A stretch of 20,326 nt of DNA from contig CAMPIP010000020.1 of the NCBI GenBank assembly GCA_946886425.1, positions 1-20,326 on the forward strand. The letters run 5' to 3'. Below the pieces are notes generated by a model. It had not been told where the DNA came from and did not search any database. It was given only the letters and a program-made list of their open reading frames with translations. This DNA comes from an uncultured Actinomycetes bacterium. GTDB taxonomy: Bacteria > Actinomycetota > Thermoleophilia > Solirubrobacterales > 70-9. The position numbers and the translations under genes are program-made. Below are positions 6,395 through 13,512 of the stretch, one piece after another. The number at the start of each line of letters is the position of its first letter. The first letter of the stretch is position 1.

Positions 6395-7198
6395 TCAGCC
6401 GGCGATCATCGCGGCCCAGCGGCGGCCGTTGCGGGCCACCTCGACCTCGACGCCGAGGCACTCCGAGAGCGCCGCGCCGGTCAGGGTCGTCTCGATCGGC
6501 CCCGCCGCGGTGACGCGGCCGTCGGCGAGCAGCAGCACGTGGGTGGCGGTCGGCGGGATCTCCTCGGGGTGGTGGGTGACCGTCACGGTCGGCAGCGCAG
6601 GGTTCGCGGCCGCCATCGCCGCCAGCGAGGCGATCAGGCGCTCGCGCGAGGGCAGGTCGAACCCCGTGGTCGGCTCGTCGAGCAGCAGCAGCTCCGGCTC
6701 GTCCATCAGCGCCCGCGCCAGCAGCAGCCGCTGCCGCTCGCCCTGCGAGCAGCTCTCGAAGCGCTGGTCGCGCAGCGCCGTCGCCCCGACCGTCTCCAGC
6801 AGCGCCTCGGCCCGCTCGCGGTGCATGTCCTCGATCCGGTCGTGCTGCAGGGCGATGCTCCCGAAGGCCCCGGTGAGGACGATCTCCAGCGCCGTCAGCC
6901 GGCCCCGCAGCCGCCGCGCCACGCCCGGCTCGATCGTCCCGATCCGCTCCCGCAGCGCCCGCATGTCGACCGCGCCGAGCCGGCCTCCGAGCACCTCGAC
7001 GCTGCCCTCGGAGGGGTGTGAGACGGCGGCGGCGAGGTTCAGCAGCGTCGTCTTGCCGGCCCCGTTCGGCCCCAGCACGATCCAGTGCTCCCCCTGCCGC
7101 ACCGTCCACTCGACGTCGGCCAGCAGCACCGCCCGCCGCTGCTCCCGCGCGACCCAGCGCCAGACGGTGACGCCGGACATCTGGATCGCCACGCTCAT
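6395..7198 (-). CDS. ABC transporter ATP-binding protein
   Basis: The 267-residue protein is one complete nucleotide-binding domain: Walker A GPNGAGKT (43-50), signature CSQGERQR (150-157), Walker B LLLLDEPTTGF (170-180, catalytic Glu175) and the H-loop His209 in VTHH. The signature has SQGE instead of SGGQ. The family uses ATP to drive a membrane partner, but no permease or binding protein is encoded on its strand here, so it must work with proteins encoded elsewhere. The sequence has some similarity in style to stand-alone ModF-type ATPases, which is not enough for a substrate call. The start at ATG 7198 is supported by a TAACGT -10 element seven bases upstream, implying a leaderless mRNA. 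It is divergent from the amidase with only 57 bases between starts. Confidence 0.88.
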   Translation of the reverse strand: MSVAIQMSGVTVWRWVAREQRRAVLLADVEWTVRQGEHWIVLGPNGAGKTTLLNLAAAVSHPSEGSVEVLGGRLGAVDMRALRERIGTIEPGVARRLRGRLTALEIVLTGAFGSIALQHDRIEDMHRERAEALLETVGATALRDQRFESCSQGERQRLLLARALMDEPELLLLDEPTTGFDLPSRERLIASLAAMAAANPALPTVTVTHHPEEIPPTATHVLLLADGRVTAAGPIETTLTGAALSECLGVEVEVARNGRRWAAMIAG

Positions 7199-7205
7199 CG
7201 GCGCG

Positions 7206-7211
7206 ACGTTA
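7206..7211 (-). promoter_or_regulatory. -10 element of the ABC ATPase gene
   Basis: TAACGT (minus strand) matches TANNNT and is seven bases from the ATG at 7198, predicting a leaderless transcript. I see no convincing -35. Confidence 0.5.
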
Positions 7212-7215
7212 CCGA

Positions 7216-7225
7216 GTGTCGACAC
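7216..7225. promoter_or_regulatory. Palindrome between the divergent ABC and amidase promoters
   Basis: GTGTCGACAC is a perfect 10-bp palindrome. It starts five bases from the minus-strand -10 and contains TCGACA (7219-7224), a good -35 for the plus-strand -10 at 7243 with an 18-bp spacer. A protein bound here could act on both genes at once. Confidence 0.4.
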
Positions 7226-7242
7226 GGCACCGGCGCGGCGAA

Positions 7243-7248
7243 TATGGT
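7243..7248 (+). promoter_or_regulatory. -10 element of the amidase gene
   Basis: TATGGT matches TANNNT and lies seven bases before the GTG at 7256. With TCGACA at 7219-7224 it forms a promoter with an 18-bp spacer. It overlaps a possible upstream ATG (7244), which would then not be in the transcript, and this favours the GTG start. Confidence 0.5.
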
Positions 7249-7255
7249 TTGGCTG

Positions 7256-8680
7256 GTGAGCCAGCTTGGACCGACGACGCCGGCGCTGGAGCTGGCCGCG
7301 GCGCTGCGGCGGCGGGAGCTGTCCGCCCTCGAGCTGCTCGATGCCTGCCTGGCCGCGGTCGACGCCCGCGACCCGGAGCTGAACGCGATCGTCTGGCGCG
7401 ACGACGAGGCCGCCCGGGCCGCCGCCCGCGCGGCCGACGAAAAGCTCGCCGCCGGCGGCGAGACGCCGCCCTTCCTCGGCGTCCCGATCCCGATCAAGGA
7501 CCTCACCCCGGTCGCCGGCTGGCCCGTCACCTACGGGTCGAACGGCGCCCCGGAGGGCCCCAGCGAGGAGAGTGAGCCGGTCATCGAGGCGCTGCGCCGC
7601 GCCGGCTTCGTGCTCTGTGGCCGCACCAACACGCCCGAGTTCGGCCCGCTCACCGTCGCCGAGAACAGCCGCTACGGGATCACCCGCAATCCCTGGGACC
7701 TGGAGCGCTCCTCCGGCGGCTCCTCGGGCGGTGCCTCCGCCGCGGTCGCCGGCGGCCTCTTCCCGATCGCCCACGCCAACGACGGCGGCGGCTCGATCCG
7801 CATCCCCGCCGCCTACACCGGCCTGGTCGGCCTGAAAACCAGCCGCGGTCGCATCCCCCGCCTCGCCCAGAGCTGGATGGGCGCCGTCGTCGAGGGCGCC
7901 GTCACCCGCACCGTCGCCGACACCGCCGTCACGCTCGACGCGATGGCGGGACCCGACCCCCTCGCCTGGAACAACGCCCTGCCGCCGGCCCGTCCCTACG
8001 CCGAGGAGGTCGGCGCCGACCCCGGCCGGCTCCGCATCGGCCTGATGGCCGAGGCGCCGCTCGGGATCCCCACCGACCCGGCCTGCGTCGAGGCTGCCCG
8101 CGCCGCCGCCCAGCTGCTCGCCGAGCTCGGCCACGAGATCGTCGAGACCGAGGTGCCGACCGTCTCCGAGGAGCTGATCGGCTCCTTCGTGACGATGACC
8201 TCCGGCGGTCTCGCCGACTACGAGGGCGTCGACTGGGAGAAGGTCGAGCCCCACAACCGCAACGGCTACGAGGCCGCCACCCAGCGGGTCAACGCCTACG
8301 AGTACGTCCTCGCGGTCCGCAAGCTGGAGATGCTCTCGCGCCGCGAGGTCGCCCGCTGGGGCCGCGACTTCGACGTCCTCCTCACCCCGACCTCGGCGAT
8401 CCTGCCGCCGCTCGCCGGCTCCGTCCTCGCCGCCCAGCACGCCGCCCCCGAGGCCCCCGTCCTCGAGACCGTCGCCTCGGTCTCCTTCACCGCCTTCGGC
8501 AACGTCACCGGCCAGCCGGCGATCTCGCTACCCCTGCACTGGTCCGCCGAGGGCCTCCCGGTCGGGACGATGCTGACCGGCGCCCCCTTCGACGAGACGA
8601 CCCTGATTCGCCTCGCCGCCCAGCTCGAAGACGCCCGCCCCTGGGCCGACCGCCAGCCCCTCGCGTTCAGCGAGAGCTAA
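7256..8680 (+). CDS. Amidase signature family hydrolase
   Basis: The 474-residue cytoplasmic-looking enzyme has the full amidase-signature core with its Ser-cisSer-Lys triad: Lys81 in PIPIKDLTP, cis-Ser156 in the [15 protein letters not shown] stretch and the nucleophile Ser180 in [11 protein letters not shown]. Members hydrolyse C-N bonds in amides, from simple amides to acylated amino acids and 6-aminohexanoate oligomers. The substrate here is unknown. No GatB or GatC is adjacent and the C-terminal half is not GatA-like, so a tRNA amidotransferase role is unlikely. GTG 7256 is chosen over ATG 7244 because a TATGGT -10 overlaps the latter. The 3' end overlaps the convergent TetR gene by four bases. 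Confidence 0.9.
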   Translation: MSQLGPTTPALELAAALRRRELSALELLDACLAAVDARDPELNAIVWRDDEAARAAARAADEKLAAGGETPPFLGVPIPIKDLTPVAGWPVTYGSNGAPEGPSEESEPVIEALRRAGFVLCGRTNTPEFGPLTVAENSRYGITRNPWDLERSSGGSSGGASAAVAGGLFPIAHANDGGGSIRIPAAYTGLVGLKTSRGRIPRLAQSWMGAVVEGAVTRTVADTAVTLDAMAGPDPLAWNNALPPARPYAEEVGADPGRLRIGLMAEAPLGIPTDPACVEAARAAAQLLAELGHEIVETEVPTVSEELIGSFVTMTSGGLADYEGVDWEKVEPHNRNGYEAATQRVNAYEYVLAVRKLEMLSRREVARWGRDFDVLLTPTSAILPPLAGSVLAAQHAAPEAPVLETVASVSFTAFGNVTGQPAISLPLHWSAEGLPVGTMLTGAPFDETTLIRLAAQLEDARPWADRQPLAFSES

Positions 8681-9354
8681 GGCTCGCCGGCGACCCGGCG
8701 CATCTCGTCCTCGGCCGCTTCCGGGCCGAGGTAGGGCATCAGCACCGCGAAGACCAGGTCGGGGAGGATGCGGCGCAGTTCCGGCCCGCGGCCGGCGCGG
8801 ATCTCGTCGAAGATCATCGAGGTGGCGCCGCCGATCGCGAAGCCGGCGGTGTCGGCCGGCAGCTCGTCGCCCTGCGGGGAGATCCGCCGGCCTTCCTCGA
8901 GGAAGTAGGTGAAGCGGCCGAGCGCGGAGCGGTAGCGGATCCGGGCGTCCTCGCCGACCGCGGTCACCTCGACCATCGCCATCCGGGCGATGTCCGCCTC
9001 GGCCGAGAGCAGGTCGACCAGGGCCCGCAGCGCTGCCGCGATCCGGTCCGGCCAGGGCTGGCCGACGGTGCTCTCGAAGGCGGCGGAGACGTGGGCGACG
9101 AGGACGTCGATGACCGCGTCGTAGGCCTCCAGGAAGCACTCGTCCTTGCTGGCGAACATCGAGTCGAAGGTCTCCCGGGGAACCGTGGCCACCTCGACCA
9201 CGTCGGCGACCGTGGTCGCCTCGTAGCCCTTCGCGGCGGCGACGCGCACCATCGCCTCCAGCAGCCGCTCGCGCTCGGAGCGCACGGCGTAAGTTCGGGT
9301 CAGCGCAGGGGTGGAACTCGACCGAGACGCTGGATCCGGGACCGATGAATCCAT
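8677..9354 (-). CDS. TetR-family regulator A
   Basis: The 225-residue protein has an N-terminal helix-turn-helix (about residues 28-74) with GYEATTVADVVEVATVPRET and FASKDECF, typical of TetR DNA-binding domains. The ligand domain ends in a PYLGPEAAEDE motif shared with the other TetR proteins of this cluster. The second HTH helix is unusual (VPRETFDSMF instead of 'R.TFY.HF'), so its operator may differ. ATG 9354 is supported by a full promoter: TGGACA, 17 bases, TACGCT, then seven bases to the start. The gene is divergent from the UDP-sugar dehydrogenase with overlapping promoters, so it may repress that gene and itself. It converges on the amidase with a four-base overlap. Confidence 0.9.
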   Translation of the reverse strand: MDSSVPDPASRSSSTPALTRTYAVRSERERLLEAMVRVAAAKGYEATTVADVVEVATVPRETFDSMFASKDECFLEAYDAVIDVLVAHVSAAFESTVGQPWPDRIAAALRALVDLLSAEADIARMAMVEVTAVGEDARIRYRSALGRFTYFLEEGRRISPQGDELPADTAGFAIGGATSMIFDEIRAGRGPELRRILPDLVFAVLMPYLGPEAAEDEMRRVAGEP

Positions 9355-9390
9355 TCCATTCAGCGTAGGGCAGGAAAGCCGACCTGTCCA
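9346..9390 (-). promoter_or_regulatory. Promoter and candidate operator of TetR A
   Basis: On the minus strand TGGACA (9390-9385), a 17-bp spacer and TACGCT (9367-9362) precede ATG 9354 by seven bases, predicting a leaderless transcript. A small inverted repeat (TGAAT 9346-9350 with ATTCA 9358-9362, and GAATCCATTC at 9347-9356) covers the start codon and the edge of the -10, a possible self-regulation site. The -35 is about eight bases from the -10 of the divergent dehydrogenase, so the two promoters probably compete. Confidence 0.5.
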
Positions 9391-9397
9391 ACCGCCA

Positions 9398-9403
9398 TAT
9401 ATT
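9398..9403 (+). promoter_or_regulatory. -10 element of the UDP-sugar dehydrogenase gene
   Basis: TATATT matches the -10 consensus closely and lies six bases before ATG 9410, so the transcript should be leaderless. I see no -35 of the usual type; activation by a regulator is possible. Confidence 0.55.
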
Positions 9404-9409
9404 GAGCCG

Positions 9410-10657
9410 ATGCAGATCGGGATCGTCGGGCTGGGCTACGTCGGCCTTCCCCTCGCCGTCGCCTTCGCCGAGGCGGGTCACCAGGTGGTCGGGCTCGACG
9501 CCGACGCCGCCAAGGTCGAGGCTCTCGGCCGCGGGGAGAGCTACATCGAGGACGTTCCCGACGCGGCCCTGGCGCCCCTCGCCGAGCGCCTCCGCGCCAC
9601 CGCCCAGTACGCCGACCTGGCCGCCTGCGAGGCGGTGATCGTCTGCGTCCCGACCCCGCTCAGCAACTCCCGCGAGCCCGATCTCACCTACCTCGTCGAC
9701 GCCGCAGAGTCGCTGGCGGGCGTGCTGCGCGCCGGCCAGCTGGTCGTGCTCGAGTCGACCACCTACCCGGGGACGACCCGCGAGCGGCTGCTGCCGATCC
9801 TCGAGGGCTCCGGGCTCGGCGCCGGCACCGACTTCCACCTCGCCTTCTCGCCGGAGCGGATCGACCCCGGCCGCACCGATTTCACCGTCCGCACCACCCC
9901 GAAGCTGGTCGGTGGCCTCACTCCCGCCTGCGCCGAGCGCGCCCGCGCCCTCTACGCCGAGATCTGCGACGAGGTGATCGTCCTCTCCACGCCCGAGGCG
10001 GCCGAGCTGGCGAAGCTGCTGGAGAACATCTTCCGCTCCGTCAACATCGCCCTCGTCAACGAGCTGGCCCAGCTCTGCGACCGGCTCGGGATCGACGTCT
10101 GGGAGGTGATCGACGCCGCCTCGACCAAGCCGTTCGGGTTCATGCGCTTCGACCCCGGCCCGGGGATGGGCGGCCACTGCCTCCCGGTCGACCCCTTCTA
10201 CCTCGCCTTCAAGGCCCGCCAGCACGACTTCTACCCCGAGTTCATCGAGCTCGCCGGCAAGGTCAACCAGGCCCAGCCGGCCTTCTGCGTGGAGCGCATC
10301 GAGCGCGCCCTCAACCAGGCCGGCAAGCCGGTCAACGGCTCCCGCATCCTCGTCCTCGGCGCCAGTTACAAGGGCGGCATCGGCGACACCCGCGAGTCCC
10401 CGGCGCTGAAGATCATCGGCCGCCTCCAGGACCTCGGTGCCGACGTCGCCTACCACGACGCCCACGTCCCGGAGCTGCGCGGCCACGGCCTCGCCTCGGT
10501 CGACCTCGAGGAGGGTCTCGCCAGCGCCGACCTGGCGGCGATCGTCACCGCCCACCCCGACGTCGACTACGAGCGCGTCGCCGCCGTGGCGCCGCTGGTC
10601 CTCGACTTCCGCGGCGTCACCCGCGGCTTCGCCGCCGACAACGTCGAGCGGCTATAG
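9410..10657 (+). CDS. UDP-sugar 6-dehydrogenase (UDP-GlcNAc dehydrogenase-like)
   Basis: The 415-residue enzyme opens with a Rossmann motif MQIGIVGLGYVGLPLAVAFA, then has VCVPTPL (79-84), ESTTYPGTT (115-123) and the catalytic region ELAKLLENIFRSVNIALVNE (Lys202, Asn206). The nucleophilic Cys257 is in GMGGHCLPVDPFYL. It oxidises the C6 alcohol of a nucleotide sugar to a carboxylate using two NAD+. The GGHCLPVDPFYL form is closer to WbpA/WecC-type UDP-GlcNAc or UDP-ManNAc dehydrogenases than to UDP-glucose dehydrogenases; substrate choice remains an inference. The product would feed cell-surface polysaccharide. No glycosyltransferase is nearby, so it is isolated among regulators. The start at ATG 9410 rests on the Rossmann motif and the TATATT element six bases upstream. 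Its stop overlaps that of TetR B. Confidence 0.92.
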   Translation: MQIGIVGLGYVGLPLAVAFAEAGHQVVGLDADAAKVEALGRGESYIEDVPDAALAPLAERLRATAQYADLAACEAVIVCVPTPLSNSREPDLTYLVDAAESLAGVLRAGQLVVLESTTYPGTTRERLLPILEGSGLGAGTDFHLAFSPERIDPGRTDFTVRTTPKLVGGLTPACAERARALYAEICDEVIVLSTPEAAELAKLLENIFRSVNIALVNELAQLCDRLGIDVWEVIDAASTKPFGFMRFDPGPGMGGHCLPVDPFYLAFKARQHDFYPEFIELAGKVNQAQPAFCVERIERALNQAGKPVNGSRILVLGASYKGGIGDTRESPALKIIGRLQDLGADVAYHDAHVPELRGHGLASVDLEEGLASADLAAIVTAHPDVDYERVAAVAPLVLDFRGVTRGFAADNVERL

Positions 10658-11335
10658 GGCGGCTTTCGCCGCTTCCATCGCCTCGTTGGCGGCCTCGGCC
10701 CCGAAGTAGGGCATCACCGCGAAGTACATGAACTCCGGCAGGAGCTGCCGGAAGCCGTCGTCCTCGCCGGCGGCGAGGCGGGAGTGGACGACCGCGTGGA
10801 TGCCCGCCGCGATCCCCTCCGGGGCGATCGCCGGCGGCGCCGCGGTCTCGTCCAGCCCGGCCCGGGCGCGGTCGAGGAACTCGGTCGCCCGTTGCATCGC
10901 CGCCGCCCGTTTCGCTAACGCCTCCGGCCCGGCCGCGTGAACCTCGACGATCAGGCCGCGGCCGTAGTCGGGCTCTGCGTCGAGCAACTCGAGCAGGGCG
11001 CCGAGCCCGGCGCGCAGCTGTCCCTGCCAGGTCGTCTCCCGCGCCGCCGCCTTCAGGGCCAGCGCTTCGAGGCGCTCGACCCCAGCCTCGAAGGACTGCA
11101 GGTAGCAGTCGTCCTTGTCGGCGAAGTTGTCGTAGAAAGCCTGCCGGTAGACACCGGTCCGGTCCAGGACGGTCCGCACGGAGGTGTGCTCGTACCCCTC
11201 CGCTCCTGCCGCTTCCAGCATGCCGTCGAGAATTATCTGCCGCTTCGGCGAGGTCACCAGTTTGAGTGCCGGGGCGCTGTCAATGCCGGTCCCCTCAGCC
11301 CCTGCCAGGACCTTGGTTTCGGCTTGCTTGCCCAT
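10652..11335 (-). CDS. TetR-family regulator B
   Basis: The 227-residue protein has a Lys/Glu-rich N-terminal extension of about 30 residues. The HTH is then recognisable in GYEHTSVRTVLDRTGVYRQA with FYDNFADKDDCYLQSFE, and the helical ligand domain ends in MPYFGAEAANEAMEA. The effector is unknown. The ATG at 11335 is supported by an AAAGGG Shine-Dalgarno five bases away. Unlike its neighbours it has a leader of about 40 bases, from a TACAGT -10 at 11390-11385. It is divergent from TetR C across 117 bases. Its stop codon and that of the convergent dehydrogenase lie in one CTATAG palindrome (10652-10657). Confidence 0.9.
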   Translation of the reverse strand: MGKQAETKVLAGAEGTGIDSAPALKLVTSPKRQIILDGMLEAAGAEGYEHTSVRTVLDRTGVYRQAFYDNFADKDDCYLQSFEAGVERLEALALKAAARETTWQGQLRAGLGALLELLDAEPDYGRGLIVEVHAAGPEALAKRAAAMQRATEFLDRARAGLDETAAPPAIAPEGIAAGIHAVVHSRLAAGEDDGFRQLLPEFMYFAVMPYFGAEAANEAMEAAKAAL

Positions 11336-11362
11336 CTGAGCCCTTTCTGACTCGATTAAGGG

Positions 11363-11370
11363 AACCGGTT
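11363..11370. promoter_or_regulatory. Small palindrome in the leader of TetR B
   Basis: AACCGGTT is a perfect 8-bp palindrome placed between the -10 and the start codon of TetR B, where a bound repressor would block transcription. It is short and could be chance. Confidence 0.25.
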
Positions 11371-11384
11371 GTCTGGGCTTCGGT

Positions 11385-11413
11385 ACTGTAGCGGTATGCA
11401 GGTCCAGCGTCCA
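11385..11413 (-). promoter_or_regulatory. Promoter of TetR B
   Basis: On the minus strand TGGACG (11413-11408) and TACAGT (11390-11385) are 17 bases apart. The ten-base block CTACAGTACC around the -10 recurs exactly at the TetR E promoter (14184-14175), so the two regulators may share promoter ancestry. Confidence 0.5.
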
Positions 11414-11416
11414 GTC

Positions 11417-11445
11417 TTGGCATGAGCGGACGCTCAAGGTACTCT
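11417..11445 (+). promoter_or_regulatory. Promoter of TetR C with an operator palindrome in the spacer
   Basis: TTGGCA (11417-11422, five of six bases of TTGACA) is followed after exactly 17 bases by TACTCT (11440-11445), which is seven bases before GTG 11453. The spacer holds the perfect palindrome TGAGCG-GA-CGCTCA (11423-11436), beginning right after the -35. This is the classical place for a TetR repressor to block polymerase, and self-repression by TetR C or control by TetR B is likely. It is the best-supported regulatory site in the window. Confidence 0.65.
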
Positions 11446-11452
11446 GGCGTTC

Positions 11453-12127
11453 GTGGCCGAACACGCGTCTACGATGCGGCCTCCCCCCGGGCGGCATCCC
11501 CTTCCCAAAGAGTTCATCGCCCAGCATCAACGGGCGCGCATCATCTCGGCACTGGCCGAGGAGACCGTCGAGAAGGGCTACCGGGCCGTCACCGTCGCCG
11601 ACATCGTCCGCCGCGCCGGGATCGCCCGCAACACCTTCTACGAGAACTTCTCCTCCAAGGAGGACTGCTTCCTGGCCGCCTCGGAGTTCGCGGTCAAGGA
11701 GGCTCTGCGGCGGGTCGTCGATGCCGCCAGCAAGGTCGATAGCTGGCCCGCCCGGGTCGACGCCGGCCTCTCCGCCTTCCTTCACTACGTCGCCAGCGAG
11801 CCGGCCCTGGCTCGAACCTGCATCGTCGAGGCACTCTCCGCCGGCCCGGCCGCGGTCGAGCGCTACGAGCGCTCGATCCAGGCCTTCGTGCCGCTCTTCC
11901 GGATGGGCCGCAAGAGCTCCCCGCACGGCGAGCAGCTGCCGGAGACGCTCGAGGAGACGATCATCGGCGGCATCTTCTGGATCATCTACCAGCGCATCAT
12001 CATGGGACAGACGGAGCAGATCGAGGAGCTGCTTCCCGAGTTGGTGGAGTTCTCGCTCACCCCGTATCTCGGCGCGGAGGTAGCCAAGCGGGCGGTGGCG
12101 GAGCACGAATCAGCCCCCGCGGGATAA
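11453..12127 (+). CDS. TetR-family regulator C
   Basis: The 224-residue protein starts VAEHAST, then PPGRHPLPKEFIAQHQRARI, an N-terminal leader shared with the second half of the double TetR and with TetR G (GRHGLPREFVAHNQRERL). The HTH follows at about 44-66 (VTVADIVRRAGIARNTFYENF), then SSKEDCF. The ligand domain holds the cluster-specific blocks VEALSAGPAAVERY, TLEETIIGG and LTPYLGAEVA. GTG 11453 is set by the -10 seven bases upstream; the later ATG (codon 8) would remove part of the shared leader. Regulator D begins 33 bases downstream, probably in the same transcript. The ligand is unknown. Confidence 0.9.
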   Translation: MAEHASTMRPPPGRHPLPKEFIAQHQRARIISALAEETVEKGYRAVTVADIVRRAGIARNTFYENFSSKEDCFLAASEFAVKEALRRVVDAASKVDSWPARVDAGLSAFLHYVASEPALARTCIVEALSAGPAAVERYERSIQAFVPLFRMGRKSSPHGEQLPETLEETIIGGIFWIIYQRIIMGQTEQIEELLPELVEFSLTPYLGAEVAKRAVAEHESAPAG

Positions 12128-12160
12128 GTCGAAGGCAGGGACTGGTGGTCCCATGACCTA

Positions 12161-13504
12161 GTGCTCGAGACCGAGACTCGAACCGTTCCCTCTTCGGAGC
12201 GGGCGCGGCTGATCGAGGCCCTGATCGAGGTCGGCGCCGAACGGGGCTACATGGAGACCTCGATCGAGATGATCGTCGAGAAGGCGGGGCTTGACCGGAC
12301 CGCCTTCGACCGCCATTTTCGCGGCAAGTACGACGGTTTCCTGACCACCTGGCAGGAGATGAACGAGGAGTGCATGCTGGCGCTGACTCGCGCTTATGAG
12401 AGCGAGAAGTACTGGCCCGACCGTCTTCGCGCCGTCGCCTACGAGGTGGTCGGTTCGCTCTGCCACGACCCCAACCGGGCAACCTTCGCGGTCGAGGTGC
12501 TGGCCGCCGGGGACGCCGCCCGGGCCCGACGGGACATGACCATGCGGGTGCTGGCCGGGCTGATCGACGCCGGTCGCAAGGAGATGGACGACCCCGAGTC
12601 GGTGCCGCACACGACCGCCGAGGCGCTGGCCGGGTCCGCCTACGGCCAGCTCTACGCCAAGGTCGTGCGTGGCGACATCGACGACCTGCACACCATCGTT
12701 CCGCAGCTGATGTCGGCGGCGGTGATGCCGTACCTGGGAATGGAGGCCGCCTTGGAAGAGCTGAACAACGACTCAAGACCCCCCGACCGGTATCGTCGCT
12801 CCGTGGCCGTCGATCCCGCCGATCCGTCCGTCGAGTCCGCACCGGAGTACCCGCCCGAGCTTGCCCGCCTCCCCCCGGGGCGGCACGGCCTGCCGCGCGA
12901 GTTCGTCGCCCACAATCAGCGCGAGCGGTTGATCGCCGGCCTCGCCGAGGCGATCGCCGAGAACGGCTACGCGGGCACCACGATCGCCCACATCACCCGC
13001 CACGCGGCCGTCTCCCGCCGCACCTTCTACGAGCACTTCGCCAGCAAGGACGAGTGCTTCGTCGCCGCTTACGACACGGTGATGGCGGAGCTGCGCGAGC
13101 GGGTCGCCCAGGCCTTCGACGAGGAGGACGACTGGCCGCACGCGGTCAAGGCCGGGATCGGCGCGATGCTCCACTTCCTCGCCGCCGAGCCCAACCTGGC
13201 GCGCCTCTGCATGGTCGAGGCGCTGGTCGCCGGCCCGGTCGTGGTCGAGCGCTACGACGCCGCGATCCAGAGCTTCGTCCCCTACTTCCAGAGCGGCCGC
13301 GAGGGCCGCTCGCCCGAAGTCCTCTCCCGCCTCTCGCCGACCACCGAGGAGGCCCTGGTCGGCGGCATGGTCTCGCTGATCTCCCGCCGCATCATCGCCG
13401 GCAAAGCCGAAGAGCTGGAGACGCTCCTCCCCGACCTGGTCGAGTTCACGCTGACCCCTTATCTGGGCAGCGAGGCCGCGGCCAAGGTCGCCCGCGAGAA
13501 CTAA
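12161..13504 (+). CDS. Double TetR protein (regulator D1-D2), in-frame fusion
   Basis: This uninterrupted 447-codon ORF encodes two complete TetR units. D1 (about 1-214) has its HTH in GYMETSIEMIVEKAGLDRTA with an altered FDRHFRGKYDGF in place of the usual 'FASKDECF', and ends in MPYLGMEAALEELNND. D2 (215-447) begins VAVDPADPS, has the GRHGLPREFVAHNQRERL leader, a standard HTH (GTTIAHITRHAAVSRRTFYE) and ends LTPYLGSEAAAKVAREN. A normal TetR has about 200 residues, so this is twice the family length. Codon 215 is GTG (12803), six bases after a TATCGT -10-like hexamer, so D2 may also be made alone. Either it is a true tandem fusion, giving a one-chain pseudodimer, or two genes whose separating stop has been lost. 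GTG 12161 lacks a clear ribosome site and probably depends on TetR C transcription. Confidence 0.85.
   Translation: MLETETRTVPSSERARLIEALIEVGAERGYMETSIEMIVEKAGLDRTAFDRHFRGKYDGFLTTWQEMNEECMLALTRAYESEKYWPDRLRAVAYEVVGSLCHDPNRATFAVEVLAAGDAARARRDMTMRVLAGLIDAGRKEMDDPESVPHTTAEALAGSAYGQLYAKVVRGDIDDLHTIVPQLMSAAVMPYLGMEAALEELNNDSRPPDRYRRSVAVDPADPSVESAPEYPPELARLPPGRHGLPREFVAHNQRERLIAGLAEAIAENGYAGTTIAHITRHAAVSRRTFYEHFASKDECFVAAYDTVMAELRERVAQAFDEEDDWPHAVKAGIGAMLHFLAAEPNLARLCMVEALVAGPVVVERYDAAIQSFVPYFQSGREGRSPEVLSRLSPTTEEALVGGMVSLISRRIIAGKAEELETLLPDLVEFTLTPYLGSEAAAKVAREN
12791..12796 (+). promoter_or_regulatory. Internal -10 element before the second TetR unit
   Basis: TATCGT fits TANNNT and lies six bases before the in-frame GTG at 12803, the point where the second TetR unit would begin by comparison with TetR C. 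The layout equals that of the leaderless starts elsewhere in the window. No clear -35 is visible, and it lies inside coding sequence, so chance is not excluded. Confidence 0.4.
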
Positions 13505-13512
13505 TCGAAGCG

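Noticed and set aside
6395..7198. Assigning the ABC ATPase to molybdate (ModF) or B12 (BtuD) transport
   Set aside because: There are no partner permease genes and the similarity is generic to the ATPase superfamily; the neighbouring BtuF-like gene is on the other strand beyond a scar.
7256..8680. Amidase as GatA of the tRNA-dependent amidotransferase
   Set aside because: No GatB or GatC nearby and the sequence outside the signature core is not GatA-like.
9271..9283. Perfect palindrome GCGCTCGGAGCGC as an operator
   Set aside because: It lies within the TetR A coding sequence (SERER codons) and is well explained by repeated Glu/Arg codons.
12779..12784. Run of six C as a sequencing error that falsely fuses two TetR genes
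   Set aside because: Shifting the frame by one in either direction gives no nearby stop codon, so an indel there would not restore two separate genes.
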